A stretch of 64,000 nucleotides of DNA from Lachnospiraceae bacterium (GTDB lineage: Bacteria > Bacillota > Clostridia > Lachnospirales > Lachnospiraceae). How positions within the stretch are numbered: position 1 is the first letter of the stretch; the number at the start of each line of letters is the position of its first letter. A model generated the notes under the pieces. It had not been told where the DNA came from and searched no databases. It saw only the letters and a program-made list of their open reading frames with translations. Shown here in pieces: positions 1-7,753 of the stretch. Location of the stretch: the NCBI GenBank assembly GCA_017552715.1, contig JAFZOW010000019.1, forward strand, positions 39,750 through 103,749, read 5' to 3'. The position numbers and the translations under genes are program-made.

Positions 1-402
1 GCCCCGGTAGCTTTCGGGCTGGGGATGTACTTCGGGATCGCCGTAGACCTCCGATGTGGAAGCCTGCAGTATACGTGCCCTTACACGCTTGGCAAGTCCC
101 AGCATATTGATGGCCCCCAGCACACTGGTCTTGGTGGTCTTGATGGGGTTATACTGATAGTGCACCGGACTGGCCGGGCAGGCCAGATTATAGATCTGAT
201 CCACCTCCAGATGGATGGGTTCCGTGATATCGTGCCGGATGAATTCAAAATACGGGTTTCCCAGCAGATGCCGGATATTATTCTTGTTCCCCGTAAAGAG
301 ATTGTCCAGGCAGATCACGTCATTGCCTTCTTCCACCAGACGGTTGCAGAGATGTGAGCCGAGAAAGCCGGCTCCTCCGGTGACTAAAATCCTTTTTCCC
401 AT
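1..402 (-). CDS. UDP-glucuronate decarboxylase-like epimerase/dehydratase, C-terminus cut by window edge
   Basis: Only the first 134 codons are inside the window; the reading frame is still open at base 1. The protein begins with an NAD-binding Rossmann motif ([13 protein letters not shown], residues 7-19), carries [13 protein letters not shown] (71-83), which is characteristic of UDP-xylose synthases, and STSEVYG with Tyr120. The family decarboxylates UDP-glucuronate to UDP-xylose in the cytoplasm with recycled NAD. The start is supported by AAGGAG seven bases upstream. The gene lies 51 bases after the preceding glycosyltransferase and is the last polysaccharide gene visible. The missing part should hold the rest of the substrate domain. 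A related UDP-sugar epimerase is possible but less likely given the CPAS motif. Confidence 0.87.
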   Translation of the reverse strand, partial: MGKRILVTGGAGFLGSHLCNRLVEEGNDVICLDNLFTGNKNNIRHLLGNPYFEFIRHDITEPIHLEVDQIYNLACPASPVHYQYNPIKTTKTSVLGAINMLGLAKRVRARILQASTSEVYGDPEVHPQPESYRG

Positions 403-453
403 GTTTGTTCTCCTTTTATATGAGTTCCGGCTCAGCGGACTCCTCTTCGGGGA

Positions 454-1293
454 TCAGATCCCCAATATGATCCTTATATACGGTGTGATGCTGTGATACA
501 GTGCCGCAGGCAGACTGTAATTCTTGCATATAAAGTGGAACCAGTCCTTGCGGGGCAGGCCCTTGGGGCCTTCCTTCAGTTCCAGGCGCCGTTTCCGCGG
601 CAGGCTTTTGTCCTTCCAGCTGCCGGCGCTGTCGTTATCATCGCATTCCCCGATAAATCCCGCCGTATTTACCACGATGCGCCCGGCCCGTTTCAGCCGC
701 AGTCCGTAATCGTAATCCCCCATGCTGTGGACATAGGCTTTATCCAGATTGCCGCAGGCAAGGAAGCATTCTCCCGTCAGCAGCAGACAGTTACAGTTAA
801 AGGTATCGCACTGCTCCGGTTCCTCGGAAGGGGGGATCAGGGCAAAACGTGCAAGAAAGCGGCTGGTAAGGCGTACTCCGCCATAGCTTTGGGCGCCCGT
901 TCTGTCACAGGTGGCACCAACCACCGCATCGGCTTTGATCTGCTTCTGGCGCCGGATCAGCTTCTCCATTGCCCCGGGATAAAAGAACACATCATCATTG
1001 ACCAGCAGGATGTAGTCACTGTCGCTGCAATAACGGGCAGCATAGTTCATGGCTACCCGCATACCGCCGTTCCAGAAAAGCTCCGGTCCCCGGCAGATGA
1101 GCTTCACACTTCCGTTCACCACCGGATAGGCTTCCAGCATCTCACGGCTGCCGTCCCGGCTTCCCGCATCCACAGCCACCACTTCCGGAGTGATGTACCC
1201 GGGAAGCTCACATAAAAGGGAATTCAGACAGGCTTTTGTCTGTTCCTTTCGCTCATGGCAGGTTAAGAGTATCGTTACTTTTGTCTCTTCCAT
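454..1293 (-). CDS. Glycosyltransferase family 2, rhamnosyltransferase-like
   Basis: This 279-residue protein has the GT-A fold signature of family 2: an N-terminal ILLTCHERKEQT strand, VDAGSRDGS for nucleotide binding (about 41-49), LFWNGGMRVAMN and the metal-binding LVNDDVFF segment (about 97-104). GDYDYGLRLKRAG near residue 195 occupies the usual catalytic-base region. The FWNGG motif is common in putative rhamnosyltransferases, but the donor cannot be fixed from sequence. The C-terminus has a hydrophobic stretch that may sit at the membrane. It begins one base after the stop of the preceding GT2 gene, so the two are translated together. It probably adds one sugar to the lipid-linked repeat unit. 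Confidence 0.85.
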   Translation of the reverse strand: MEETKVTILLTCHERKEQTKACLNSLLCELPGYITPEVVAVDAGSRDGSREMLEAYPVVNGSVKLICRGPELFWNGGMRVAMNYAARYCSDSDYILLVNDDVFFYPGAMEKLIRRQKQIKADAVVGATCDRTGAQSYGGVRLTSRFLARFALIPPSEEPEQCDTFNCNCLLLTGECFLACGNLDKAYVHSMGDYDYGLRLKRAGRIVVNTAGFIGECDDNDSAGSWKDKSLPRKRRLELKEGPKGLPRKDWFHFICKNYSLPAALYHSITPYIRIILGI

Positions 1294-1294
1294 A

Positions 1295-2119
1295 TCAGAA
1301 ACTCACCAGATGCTTTCCGCTCAGATGAAAGACCAGACGGCAGAAAAAGTCGATCTTATCCTTCCGTCCCGGCTTCTGCGCTTCTTCCGCCCGGAGATAT
1401 CGGGCGTAGATAAAGCGGCACCAGGCTGTGTTGGCCCGGCTGTCCCCCAGCTCTTTCTGCAGCAGCCAGATCTCCCTCTTGCGTTTTGCGTTGTTCTGTC
1501 CCGTTTTGTTATCTCCGTACATACGGTAAAGAGCGTAATCCTCGTGTGTGAAAACAGCCTTTTCCCTTTCCAGCATACGTACGAAGAATTTCCAGTCAAA
1601 TACGTAATGATAGCGCTCATCCAGCTTTGCCTTCTTATTCCTCCAGAAGACAGCCGGCTGCACGATATAATACCAGCGGCGTATCACCCAGTCCGGCACC
1701 TGCCGGTCGGAAGGATTATGCTCGGTAAGCTTTTTATCCCTGTCGCAATACCAGGCATCACCTATCACCAGCCCTGCCGAAGGCTCCTTTTCAAATGCCG
1801 CCCACACCTTTTCCAGCACTTTTTCGTCAAAATAAAGGTCATCGGAATTAAGCCAGGCCACAATGCTGCCTTTGGCACGCTTCAGTCCTTTATTGATGGC
1901 CTCGGCCTGCCCGTGATCCGGCTCCCGTACATATATGATGCGGGGATCCTTTGCCATATAAGCCCGGACGATCTCTTCCGTACCGTCATCGGAGCAATTG
2001 TCCACGATGATATACTCCAGGCTCTTCTCGCTCTGGGATAGTACGGAATCCATGGTGTCCGCCAGGAATTCCGCCTGATTCCAGGTAGGTGTGATGATGG
2101 TAAAACGAGGCTCGCTCAT
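1295..2119 (-). CDS. Glycosyltransferase family 2
   Basis: This 274-residue GT2 enzyme carries IITPTWNQAEFLADT at the N-terminus, the IIVDNCSDDGTEE nucleotide-binding stretch and the metal-binding WLNSDDLYFD segment (about 90-99). Its downstream region (VFDWKFFVRML) matches the usual acceptor-binding half of WcaA-type transferases. No membrane helices are evident, so it should work in the cytoplasm on a polyprenyl-linked acceptor. Its ATG overlaps the stop codon of the HAD phosphatase gene by four bases (ATGA), a sign of translational coupling. Donor and linkage cannot be read from the sequence. Confidence 0.86.
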   Translation of the reverse strand: MSEPRFTIITPTWNQAEFLADTMDSVLSQSEKSLEYIIVDNCSDDGTEEIVRAYMAKDPRIIYVREPDHGQAEAINKGLKRAKGSIVAWLNSDDLYFDEKVLEKVWAAFEKEPSAGLVIGDAWYCDRDKKLTEHNPSDRQVPDWVIRRWYYIVQPAVFWRNKKAKLDERYHYVFDWKFFVRMLEREKAVFTHEDYALYRMYGDNKTGQNNAKRKREIWLLQKELGDSRANTAWCRFIYARYLRAEEAQKPGRKDKIDFFCRLVFHLSGKHLVSF

Positions 2120-2592
2120 TCGTCTGTACCCCCGGAAAGGATACGGGCCAGTTCCCGGATCACTCCGGCACCGCCGGCTTTTGTGGATATCCAGTCCGCC
2201 ACTGCCAGGATCTCGGGCTCCGCATCTGCGGGAGCACCGCCGTACCCTGCCAGCTTCATGGCTTCCAGATCGTTCACGTCATTTCCGATAAACAATACCT
2301 GCGATAACTGTATCCCCTCATTCGCACAGTATTCCTTCAGGGCCGTGGCCTTGTCCGGAACCCTGTGGAGCACCGGGAGCTTCAGCTTTTCCGCACGCCT
2401 TGCCACGATGGGGTTCACCTCTGTGGAGAGGATCAGCTGCCGGTAGCCCAGCTTCCGGATCAGACCCACACCCAGGCCGTCGCCCCGGTTCACACAGGCC
2501 ATCTCCCGTCCGTCCTGATCCACATACACGCGGTTATCGGTCATGACGCCGTCGAAATCATATACGATGAGTTTAATATTCTTGATATCCAT
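2116..2592 (-). CDS. KdsC-like HAD phosphatase
   Basis: This 158-residue protein is a capless HAD phosphatase of the KdsC type. It shows motif I YDFDGVMTDN (Asp residues 11 and 13), motif III with PDKATALKEY, and motif IV FIGNDVNDLEAM. KdsC enzymes are tetramers that remove phosphate from KDO-8-phosphate, and the same fold is found in sialic-acid-type nonulosonate pathways. No KDO or nonulosonate synthase or cytidylyltransferase gene lies in this window, so the substrate is unknown and may be another sugar phosphate. AAAGAGG stands in front of the ATG. The gene is embedded between glycosyltransferase genes, with a four-base overlap downstream. Confidence 0.8.
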   Translation of the reverse strand: MDIKNIKLIVYDFDGVMTDNRVYVDQDGREMACVNRGDGLGVGLIRKLGYRQLILSTEVNPIVARRAEKLKLPVLHRVPDKATALKEYCANEGIQLSQVLFIGNDVNDLEAMKLAGYGGAPADAEPEILAVADWISTKAGGAGVIRELARILSGGTDE

Positions 2593-2615
2593 TAATAGCC
2601 TCTTTCAGATCCGGC

Positions 2616-3386
2616 TCAGCCGTTCTTTCTGTGCTGCCATGCGTGGAAAAAATACCCCGGGAGCAGCAGTAAAAACTGGGTATTGGTCATCAGGTAACGC
2701 TTCCACAGACGCTGCGGGTCCTGCAGCAGCCTGAACAGCCATTCCAGTCCGATGCGGCGCAGCCATTTCGGAGCACGGTCCACCCGGCCGGCATGGAAAT
2801 CAAAAGCCGCTCCCACACCGAACATGATGCCCCTTGCCCTTCCCGCATTACGCTGCATGAAGTACTCCTGCTTCGGCGCACCCAGTCCGATCCATATGTA
2901 ATCTGCCCCGCTGTCGTTCATGCGCTGCAGGGCTTCCTTCTCTTCTTCCTCCGTCAGTTCCCGGAAGGGGGGCGACTCCATGCCTGCGATCTGCGCATCC
3001 GGATAATTGCTCCGTATCACTTCCTCCAGCTTTCGCAGCGTAGTCTCCGAAGCACCGTAGAAATAATGCTTTCCGTTCCGTTCCGCCGGCAGCCGCAGCA
3101 TGCGCTGCATAAAATCGGGTCCCGCTACCTGCGACGCTTCCCTGTATCCCCGGCCCTTCAGACACCAGGCCAGGGGCTTGCCGTCGGGCATGCGCAGATA
3201 AGCATCCTTCTGGGCCTGCGCATAAGCGGCATCATTGCGGGCCGTCATCAGCGTGTGCACATTACAGAAGGTTACATACTTACCGCCAAGCTTTTCGTGT
3301 TCCTCCGTGATATGATCCACAGCCTTCTCCGGAGTACTCAGTGCAAGGGGAAGCCCGAAGATCTTTCTGCTCTTTATCCCTTTCAT
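2616..3386 (-). CDS. WecG/TagA/CpsF family glycosyltransferase (GT26)
   Basis: The 256-residue product is a GT26 enzyme. The diagnostic stretches are LRMPDGKPLAW (about 84-94) with the conserved Asp, IWIGLGAPKQE (about 168-178), FGVGAAFDFHAG and the C-terminal RAPKWLRRIGLEWLFRLL region followed by RLWKRY. Family members transfer ManNAc or ManNAcA (or a similar HexNAc) to undecaprenyl-PP-linked GlcNAc as an early membrane-associated step in teichoic acid, ECA and capsule synthesis. The C-terminal appendage that ends in a hydrophobic stretch usually mediates membrane contact. The gene overlaps the upstream glycosyltransferase by four bases and lies close to the initiating phosphotransferase, as expected for an early-acting enzyme. 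Confidence 0.92.
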   Translation of the reverse strand: MKGIKSRKIFGLPLALSTPEKAVDHITEEHEKLGGKYVTFCNVHTLMTARNDAAYAQAQKDAYLRMPDGKPLAWCLKGRGYREASQVAGPDFMQRMLRLPAERNGKHYFYGASETTLRKLEEVIRSNYPDAQIAGMESPPFRELTEEEEKEALQRMNDSGADYIWIGLGAPKQEYFMQRNAGRARGIMFGVGAAFDFHAGRVDRAPKWLRRIGLEWLFRLLQDPQRLWKRYLMTNTQFLLLLPGYFFHAWQHRKNG

Positions 3387-4291
3387 TTCTTTATTTTCTC
3401 CAGCTTTTTCTTAAGAAAGCCCAGCAGCTTCTGCAGGCCGAAATACTTCTTAAGATATGCCCTGTCATATGCCAGGTCCCGGATCACCGGCAGTTTCTTA
3501 TAAGGCGGCAGGGCCATGGCCGTATAGGAAAAATCTTCCTTTGTTGCGGATTTTGTGTGGGTGGCGTCCTCCCGGTCAAAGCCGATATTCCGTACCATAT
3601 TCCCCCGGGGCACGATGCCCAGTCCCCGGTGGCTGTGCCGGCAGTAATCCCACTGTATGTCCCAGGTATCCTTCTTTCCGCTGTATACACTCTCGATATC
3701 CCGTTTCAGGAAGAGGTAACGCTTTTTTCCGTATATCCCCTTAAACTCCCCGGAAGCCTTGCGTTCCGGCCAGTCCCGGACGGAGGCGTCATAGTCTTTC
3801 CAGGCCCTGGCCCAGGTGGCCCAGCCCCATACACTGGGGAAGCAGGAAAAACAGTAATCCTGGCCGCTCTCCCATTCCCGTACCAGATTGGTTCCCGAGA
3901 TCATCATCACCTTGGGATCGTCGGCATAAAGCTCCAGCAGGGCTTCGCAGTAAGGGAAGAAAGCCTGTGAAGGCACCACGTCATCCTCCAGGATGATGAT
4001 GCGCTCCTCCTTTGAAAGTACCTCGGTGATACCGGAGGAGACCCGCTCCCTGCAGCCCATGTTCTTGTCGGCGTAAACGCAGACCAGTTCGCAGTCCCAG
4101 TCCAGATGCTCCCGCACATAGGAACGGCATTCTTCCACCTTCACCGCATCATCCGCGTTGCCCTCTCTCGGTGCATCGGAGATATGGTAGAGCCGCTCCG
4201 GAGCCGCAGCCCGGATGGCGGCAAACACTTCCTTCGTGGTATCCGGCCGGTTAAATGTGATGAAAGCCACAGGCACTCTTCTGTCTGCCAT
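3383..4291 (-). CDS. Glycosyltransferase, GT2-like (HlpA-like)
   Basis: This gene encodes 302 residues beginning MADRRVPVAFITFNRP. An open frame extends upstream to 4366, but that part overlaps the phosphotransferase gene and looks non-coding, so the ATG sharing one base with the upstream TAA is chosen. Motifs are AFITFNRPDTTKEVF, YADKNMGCRERV, IILEDDVVPSQAF with the metal-binding acidic cluster, and SVWGWATWARAW. These identify a GT-A glycosyltransferase group often annotated as hemolytic-protein-HlpA-like or sugar transferase, typical of capsule loci. The C-terminus is rich in lysine (LLGFLKKKLEKIKK), which could bind the membrane surface. Donor and acceptor are unknown. Confidence 0.83.
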   Translation of the reverse strand: MADRRVPVAFITFNRPDTTKEVFAAIRAAAPERLYHISDAPREGNADDAVKVEECRSYVREHLDWDCELVCVYADKNMGCRERVSSGITEVLSKEERIIILEDDVVPSQAFFPYCEALLELYADDPKVMMISGTNLVREWESGQDYCFSCFPSVWGWATWARAWKDYDASVRDWPERKASGEFKGIYGKKRYLFLKRDIESVYSGKKDTWDIQWDYCRHSHRGLGIVPRGNMVRNIGFDREDATHTKSATKEDFSYTAMALPPYKKLPVIRDLAYDRAYLKKYFGLQKLLGFLKKKLEKIKK

Positions 4292-5712
4292 TATTTTGAC
4301 CCCTTCCCGAAGAGCACGACCCCTATGGTCTGCAGCAGCAGCCGCATATCCAGAGCCAGCGACCAACGATCGATGTATTCCAGATCCAGGCGCACCACTT
4401 CGTCAAAATCCTTGATATCGCTTCGTCCGCTGACCTGCCACAACCCCGTCAGACCGGGAGTGATGGAAAGGCGGCGGCGGTAATGCACATTATATTTCTG
4501 GAATTCCTCCACCGTGGGAGGACGTGTACCTACCAGGCTCATATCTCCCTTCAGCACGTTCCAGAACTGGGGAAATTCATCCAGGCTGGTCTTACGCAGG
4601 AAGCGTCCCACCTTTGTGATACGGGGATCGTCCTCCATCTTGAACATGAGCCCCGTCACCTCATTCTTTTCCATCAGCTCTTCCTTCTTCGCCTCCGCAT
4701 CGGCCCGCATGGAGCGGAATTTATACAGAATGAAGCGGCGGCCGTTCTTCCCTATGCGTTCCTGCTTGAAGATCACCGGCCCCTTGCTGTCCAGCTTGAT
4801 GGCTATGGCTATGAAGGGGAAGAGGATCAGGGTGAACAGCAGTCCCACCAGGGAACCCAGGATATCAAAGAAGCGCTTGATCAGCAGTCTGCGGTAATCC
4901 ATGTTCTGCAGGGAGAAGGAAAGCACGGAAAAGCCCGCGAAGCTTCCCGCCTCCCGGCCTTCCATATCCAGCTCCTCCAGATCGATATCGTAATGGCAGA
5001 GGACTCCCATGGCCTCAAAATCCATGATCAGATCCCGGGCCCGGTCGATCTGCTCCCGGGGCAGGGAAATGAAGACCCGGTCCAGTATGCTCTGTGTGGC
5101 CACATCCATCAGGTCGTCGCTGTCCGCCACCACCGGGATATCCAGGATCTTTTCTCCCGTCCTCTTCTCATCCATGATGGCGATACAGGTCAGCTCATAT
5201 TCCCAGGCATGTTCGGCCTGGATCTGCGCCACGATCTCATTTACCCGGGCGGCTGTGGTGATCACCATCAGTTTGTCGCTGTTCACGCTCTTTTTGTAAT
5301 GGCGGAACATATACTCCTTAAAAGCGATATGGGCCAGATAGGTCAGGATCTGGTTCACCACGGCGAAGACACCGAAGACCAGTCGGGAGAGCAGCTCCAC
5401 ATCCTTGCGCATATACATGAAGATGATACTGAGCACTGTGATGGTGATATCGTATTTCAGGATCGCAAAGAATTCCCGGTAGAAGCCCCGGACAAAGAAA
5501 TCCCGGTTCCAGTCGGTGAGCATGGAATACATCAGCGACATGGCCAGCAGGAAAAGACCGAACATGAGATGCGTGTCCCCGTTGCCGTCGGCATAGAAAT
5601 TGCGGAAACGAAGCAATACGGCCGCAGCAAAGGAAAGGGCTACGATCAGCAGCTCGATCAGCAGCAGCATATAGGTTTTGATCACCCGGCTTTTCCGGGT
5701 TATGGTGTTCAT
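4291..5712 (-). CDS. Polyprenyl glycosylphosphotransferase that initiates the repeat unit (WbaP/EpsE-like)
   Basis: This 473-residue membrane protein transfers a sugar-1-phosphate from a UDP-sugar to undecaprenyl phosphate, the first committed step of repeat-unit assembly. It has about four N-terminal transmembrane helices (roughly 12-130), a CoA-binding-like middle domain (140-260), a further membrane segment (285-305) and the C-terminal catalytic domain with KFRSM (331-335), TSLDEFPQFWNVLKGD (375-390) and MSLVGTRPP (391-399). The catalytic Asp-Glu pair is 378-379. It is the only initiating transferase in the window. The sugar (galactose, glucose or an N-acetylated one) cannot be told apart by eye. 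The adjacent GT2 gene ends directly before it and the next gene overlaps by one base. Confidence 0.94.
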   Translation of the reverse strand: MNTITRKSRVIKTYMLLLIELLIVALSFAAAVLLRFRNFYADGNGDTHLMFGLFLLAMSLMYSMLTDWNRDFFVRGFYREFFAILKYDITITVLSIIFMYMRKDVELLSRLVFGVFAVVNQILTYLAHIAFKEYMFRHYKKSVNSDKLMVITTAARVNEIVAQIQAEHAWEYELTCIAIMDEKRTGEKILDIPVVADSDDLMDVATQSILDRVFISLPREQIDRARDLIMDFEAMGVLCHYDIDLEELDMEGREAGSFAGFSVLSFSLQNMDYRRLLIKRFFDILGSLVGLLFTLILFPFIAIAIKLDSKGPVIFKQERIGKNGRRFILYKFRSMRADAEAKKEELMEKNEVTGLMFKMEDDPRITKVGRFLRKTSLDEFPQFWNVLKGDMSLVGTRPPTVEEFQKYNVHYRRRLSITPGLTGLWQVSGRSDIKDFDEVVRLDLEYIDRWSLALDMRLLLQTIGVVLFGKGSK

Positions 5713-6711
5713 CTAATACCGTCCTGTAAGCTTTCTCATGATACGGCCGGCACGGCCCTTCAGGTACTCCCGCCGGGCCTCCGACAAAAGGTTCTTCAGT
5801 TTTCTTTCCTCTTCCCTGCCGGAATCTTTACAGCGGAAAGCCAGCAGCACTTCGCTCCAGCCTTTTTCTTCCGCCAGTCCGTACCAGGGTTCCAGTTCTT
5901 CTTTATCCCAGCTTTCCTTTGTTTCCGTAAGCTCCCGCAGGCTGGGATAACAGCGGGCCAGGGCTTCCTTCCGGCAGGAAGGATCGCTCTCACACTCCAC
6001 TCCGAAGCCGATCAGGTTCACCGCGCAGCGTTTTGCTTCGCTCATCCCGTCCCAGGAAGAACCGGGCAGCTGCCGGTAGGAAACACTGCACTCCGGAAGG
6101 TAATACATCTTTCCGTGACGGAAGAGCCAGAAGGTGATCTCGTTATCGTCAAACTGCTCCGCCAGACTCCCTTTGGGTGGATGCTCAGGCGATATGTTAC
6201 GGAAGAGCAGGGCATCGGACTGTAAAAACATGGTAGGCCAGTACTGTTTAAAGCTGATCTTCCGCTCCTTCTTCGCCCGGCTCAGAGCCTGCTTATGTCC
6301 GTCGGGCCAGCTCATCCACAGATTGGTGGCACACATGACGCAGTCGGCATTTTCCGGCTTATCCAGTATCTCTGTCATGCGCTGCAGACGGGTCTTATCC
6401 GTATACCAGTCATCCCCGTCCAGAAAGCAGCAGTACTCCCCTTTCGCTTCCTTAAGAAGCCGGAGGCGGTTTGCGGCAGCCCGGCTCACCCGGTCGCTGC
6501 CTTCCTCACGGGACTGCTGTGCGGGAAAGAGCCGGATCTTTCCCTGCTTTTCGTACTCTTCAAGGATCTCGAGCGTGCCGTCCGAAGACCCGTCGTCACC
6601 TACCAGGATCTCCACGGGAAAATCCGTTTCCTGCATAAGGACGCTCTCCAGAGCCTCCCGTATATAGGGGGCCAGCTCATAGCTGGTGATCATCACGCTC
6701 AGCTTTACCAT
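5713..6711 (-). CDS. Glycosyltransferase family 2
   Basis: The 332-residue protein starts VKLSVMITSYELAPYI and shows the GT2 hallmarks VGDDGSSDGTLEIL (about 37-50) and FLDGDDWYTD (about 96-105). The GDD stretch is the nucleotide-sugar and metal site. The C-terminal third is helical and basic (EEERKLKNLLSEAR). No ribosome binding site is visible in front of the ATG; a TGn-extended TATAAT ends only eight bases before it, so the gene may be expressed from a nearly leaderless transcript. It abuts the phosphotransferase gene with no spacer, which fits an early step of repeat-unit assembly. Confidence 0.87.
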   Translation of the reverse strand: MVKLSVMITSYELAPYIREALESVLMQETDFPVEILVGDDGSSDGTLEILEEYEKQGKIRLFPAQQSREEGSDRVSRAAANRLRLLKEAKGEYCCFLDGDDWYTDKTRLQRMTEILDKPENADCVMCATNLWMSWPDGHKQALSRAKKERKISFKQYWPTMFLQSDALLFRNISPEHPPKGSLAEQFDDNEITFWLFRHGKMYYLPECSVSYRQLPGSSWDGMSEAKRCAVNLIGFGVECESDPSCRKEALARCYPSLRELTETKESWDKEELEPWYGLAEEKGWSEVLLAFRCKDSGREEERKLKNLLSEARREYLKGRAGRIMRKLTGRY

Positions 6712-6719
6712 AACATATA

Positions 6720-6748
6720 ATTATAACATAATCCCTTTATTCTTTCCA
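6720..6748 (-). promoter_or_regulatory. Putative internal promoter upstream of the 5713-6711 GT2 gene
   Basis: On the minus strand TGGAAA (6743-6748) is followed by a 17-base spacer and TATAAT (6720-6725) preceded by TG one base upstream (extended -10). It lies in the AT-rich 52-base gap after the fucosyltransferase gene, one of the few breaks in the operon. The predicted start of transcription is within about three bases of the ATG at 6711, which would leave almost no leader. This is sequence pattern only. Confidence 0.45.
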
Positions 6749-6763
6749 GTGCGCAGCGGGCTC

Positions 6764-7753
6764 TCAACCCTGTTTTCGCCGGGCTTTCCGCAGCTGCATC
6801 AGATGTAATGGACGCTGTACAACATCTCTCACAGCCTTGCTCCTGGCCGAGGCCTTCGCTTCCCGCTGGTACTTCTCTCCCGCGTATACATTATTGCGCC
6901 GCATGGCGATCTTCGGATCCTGCTCCATGATGCAGCGCAGAAAATCATCCACATAGCCTTCTCTCAGATACTTATCCGCAAGAGTCCCTTCCTTTACGGC
7001 GGGCGCCTTCATCATGGAAAGGAAGAGGGAGCTGTCCTCCCATACGCTGCGTACCCGCTCGATCAAAGATGCGGGATCCTTATATTCCATGCAGTTGATA
7101 AAGGAATCGGGATTGAACTGCTGGGCGATGGTGGGATCCCCCCAGTAGATGGGCACCGTATCCCCGGCAAAAGCCTGGATGATCTTCTCGGTGGTGTAAC
7201 CGGGAGTGGAGGAATTCTCAAAGGCCAGGGTAAAGCGGTAGTCCCGCTCGAAGGCGATCTTGTCCTTTACCGGTCCCCCCACGTTATTGGCATAACGCCC
7301 GCCGGAATCCACCTGGGCGATATTCTGCAGCATGCGGAAGATCTCTTCCCTCTCGGGCGCCCCCTCGGGATTGCTGACCACCCGGTTGCAGAATTTCTTC
7401 TTTCGCAGGTAATAGGCATCGTCATGCTCATGTTTGTGAAGGGCCAGCGGCAGGTCATCTCCGTAGAGAACATAATGGGGAAGCATCAGATAACGGTCCT
7501 CAAAACAGATGTAGTGAAAGCCCATGGCATAATCGTAAAGATTGAAATCCGGTACCAGATTCTCGCCCATGTAAAGGATCTTCACACAGTCCTTATAGCG
7601 GAAATGCTTCTGGGAAAAACAGGAACAGAAGAGGAAGTCCGGTTTGGACGTGATCTTGATCCTGTAATACTTCTTCAGGATATTGTAGAAAAAATTGTCG
7701 GTCTTTACAAAACCGGGCCAGAAATCCACAAAATCAATGCGCAGTGTTTTCAT
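6764..7753 (-). CDS. Family GT10 alpha-1,3/1,4-fucosyltransferase-like protein
   Basis: This 329-residue protein carries the GT10 core: DYRFTLAFENSSTPGY (171-186), TTEKIIQAFAGDTVPIYWGDP (187-207 region) and PDSFINCMEY. The Glu and Asn of FEN and the Lys of TEK are the GDP-fucose-binding residues of bacterial alpha-1,3-fucosyltransferases. The N-terminal half is the variable acceptor domain, and the C-terminus ends in a basic tail, as in Helicobacter FucT, though no heptad repeats are seen. The family moves L-fucose from GDP-fucose to GlcNAc or glucose. No gmd or fcl gene is in the window, so GDP-fucose would have to be made elsewhere. Its start lies 20 bases inside the polymerase gene. Confidence 0.9.
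   Translation of the reverse strand: MKTLRIDFVDFWPGFVKTDNFFYNILKKYYRIKITSKPDFLFCSCFSQKHFRYKDCVKILYMGENLVPDFNLYDYAMGFHYICFEDRYLMLPHYVLYGDDLPLALHKHEHDDAYYLRKKKFCNRVVSNPEGAPEREEIFRMLQNIAQVDSGGRYANNVGGPVKDKIAFERDYRFTLAFENSSTPGYTTEKIIQAFAGDTVPIYWGDPTIAQQFNPDSFINCMEYKDPASLIERVRSVWEDSSLFLSMMKAPAVKEGTLADKYLREGYVDDFLRCIMEQDPKIAMRRNNVYAGEKYQREAKASARSKAVRDVVQRPLHLMQLRKARRKQG

Noticed and set aside
4483-6225. Long plus-strand open frame of 580 codons
   Set aside because: It lies exactly antisense to the polyprenyl glycosylphosphotransferase and the GT2 gene, has no ribosome binding site, and its translation is rich in His, Gln and Leu without any domain. The high GC content creates such shadows.
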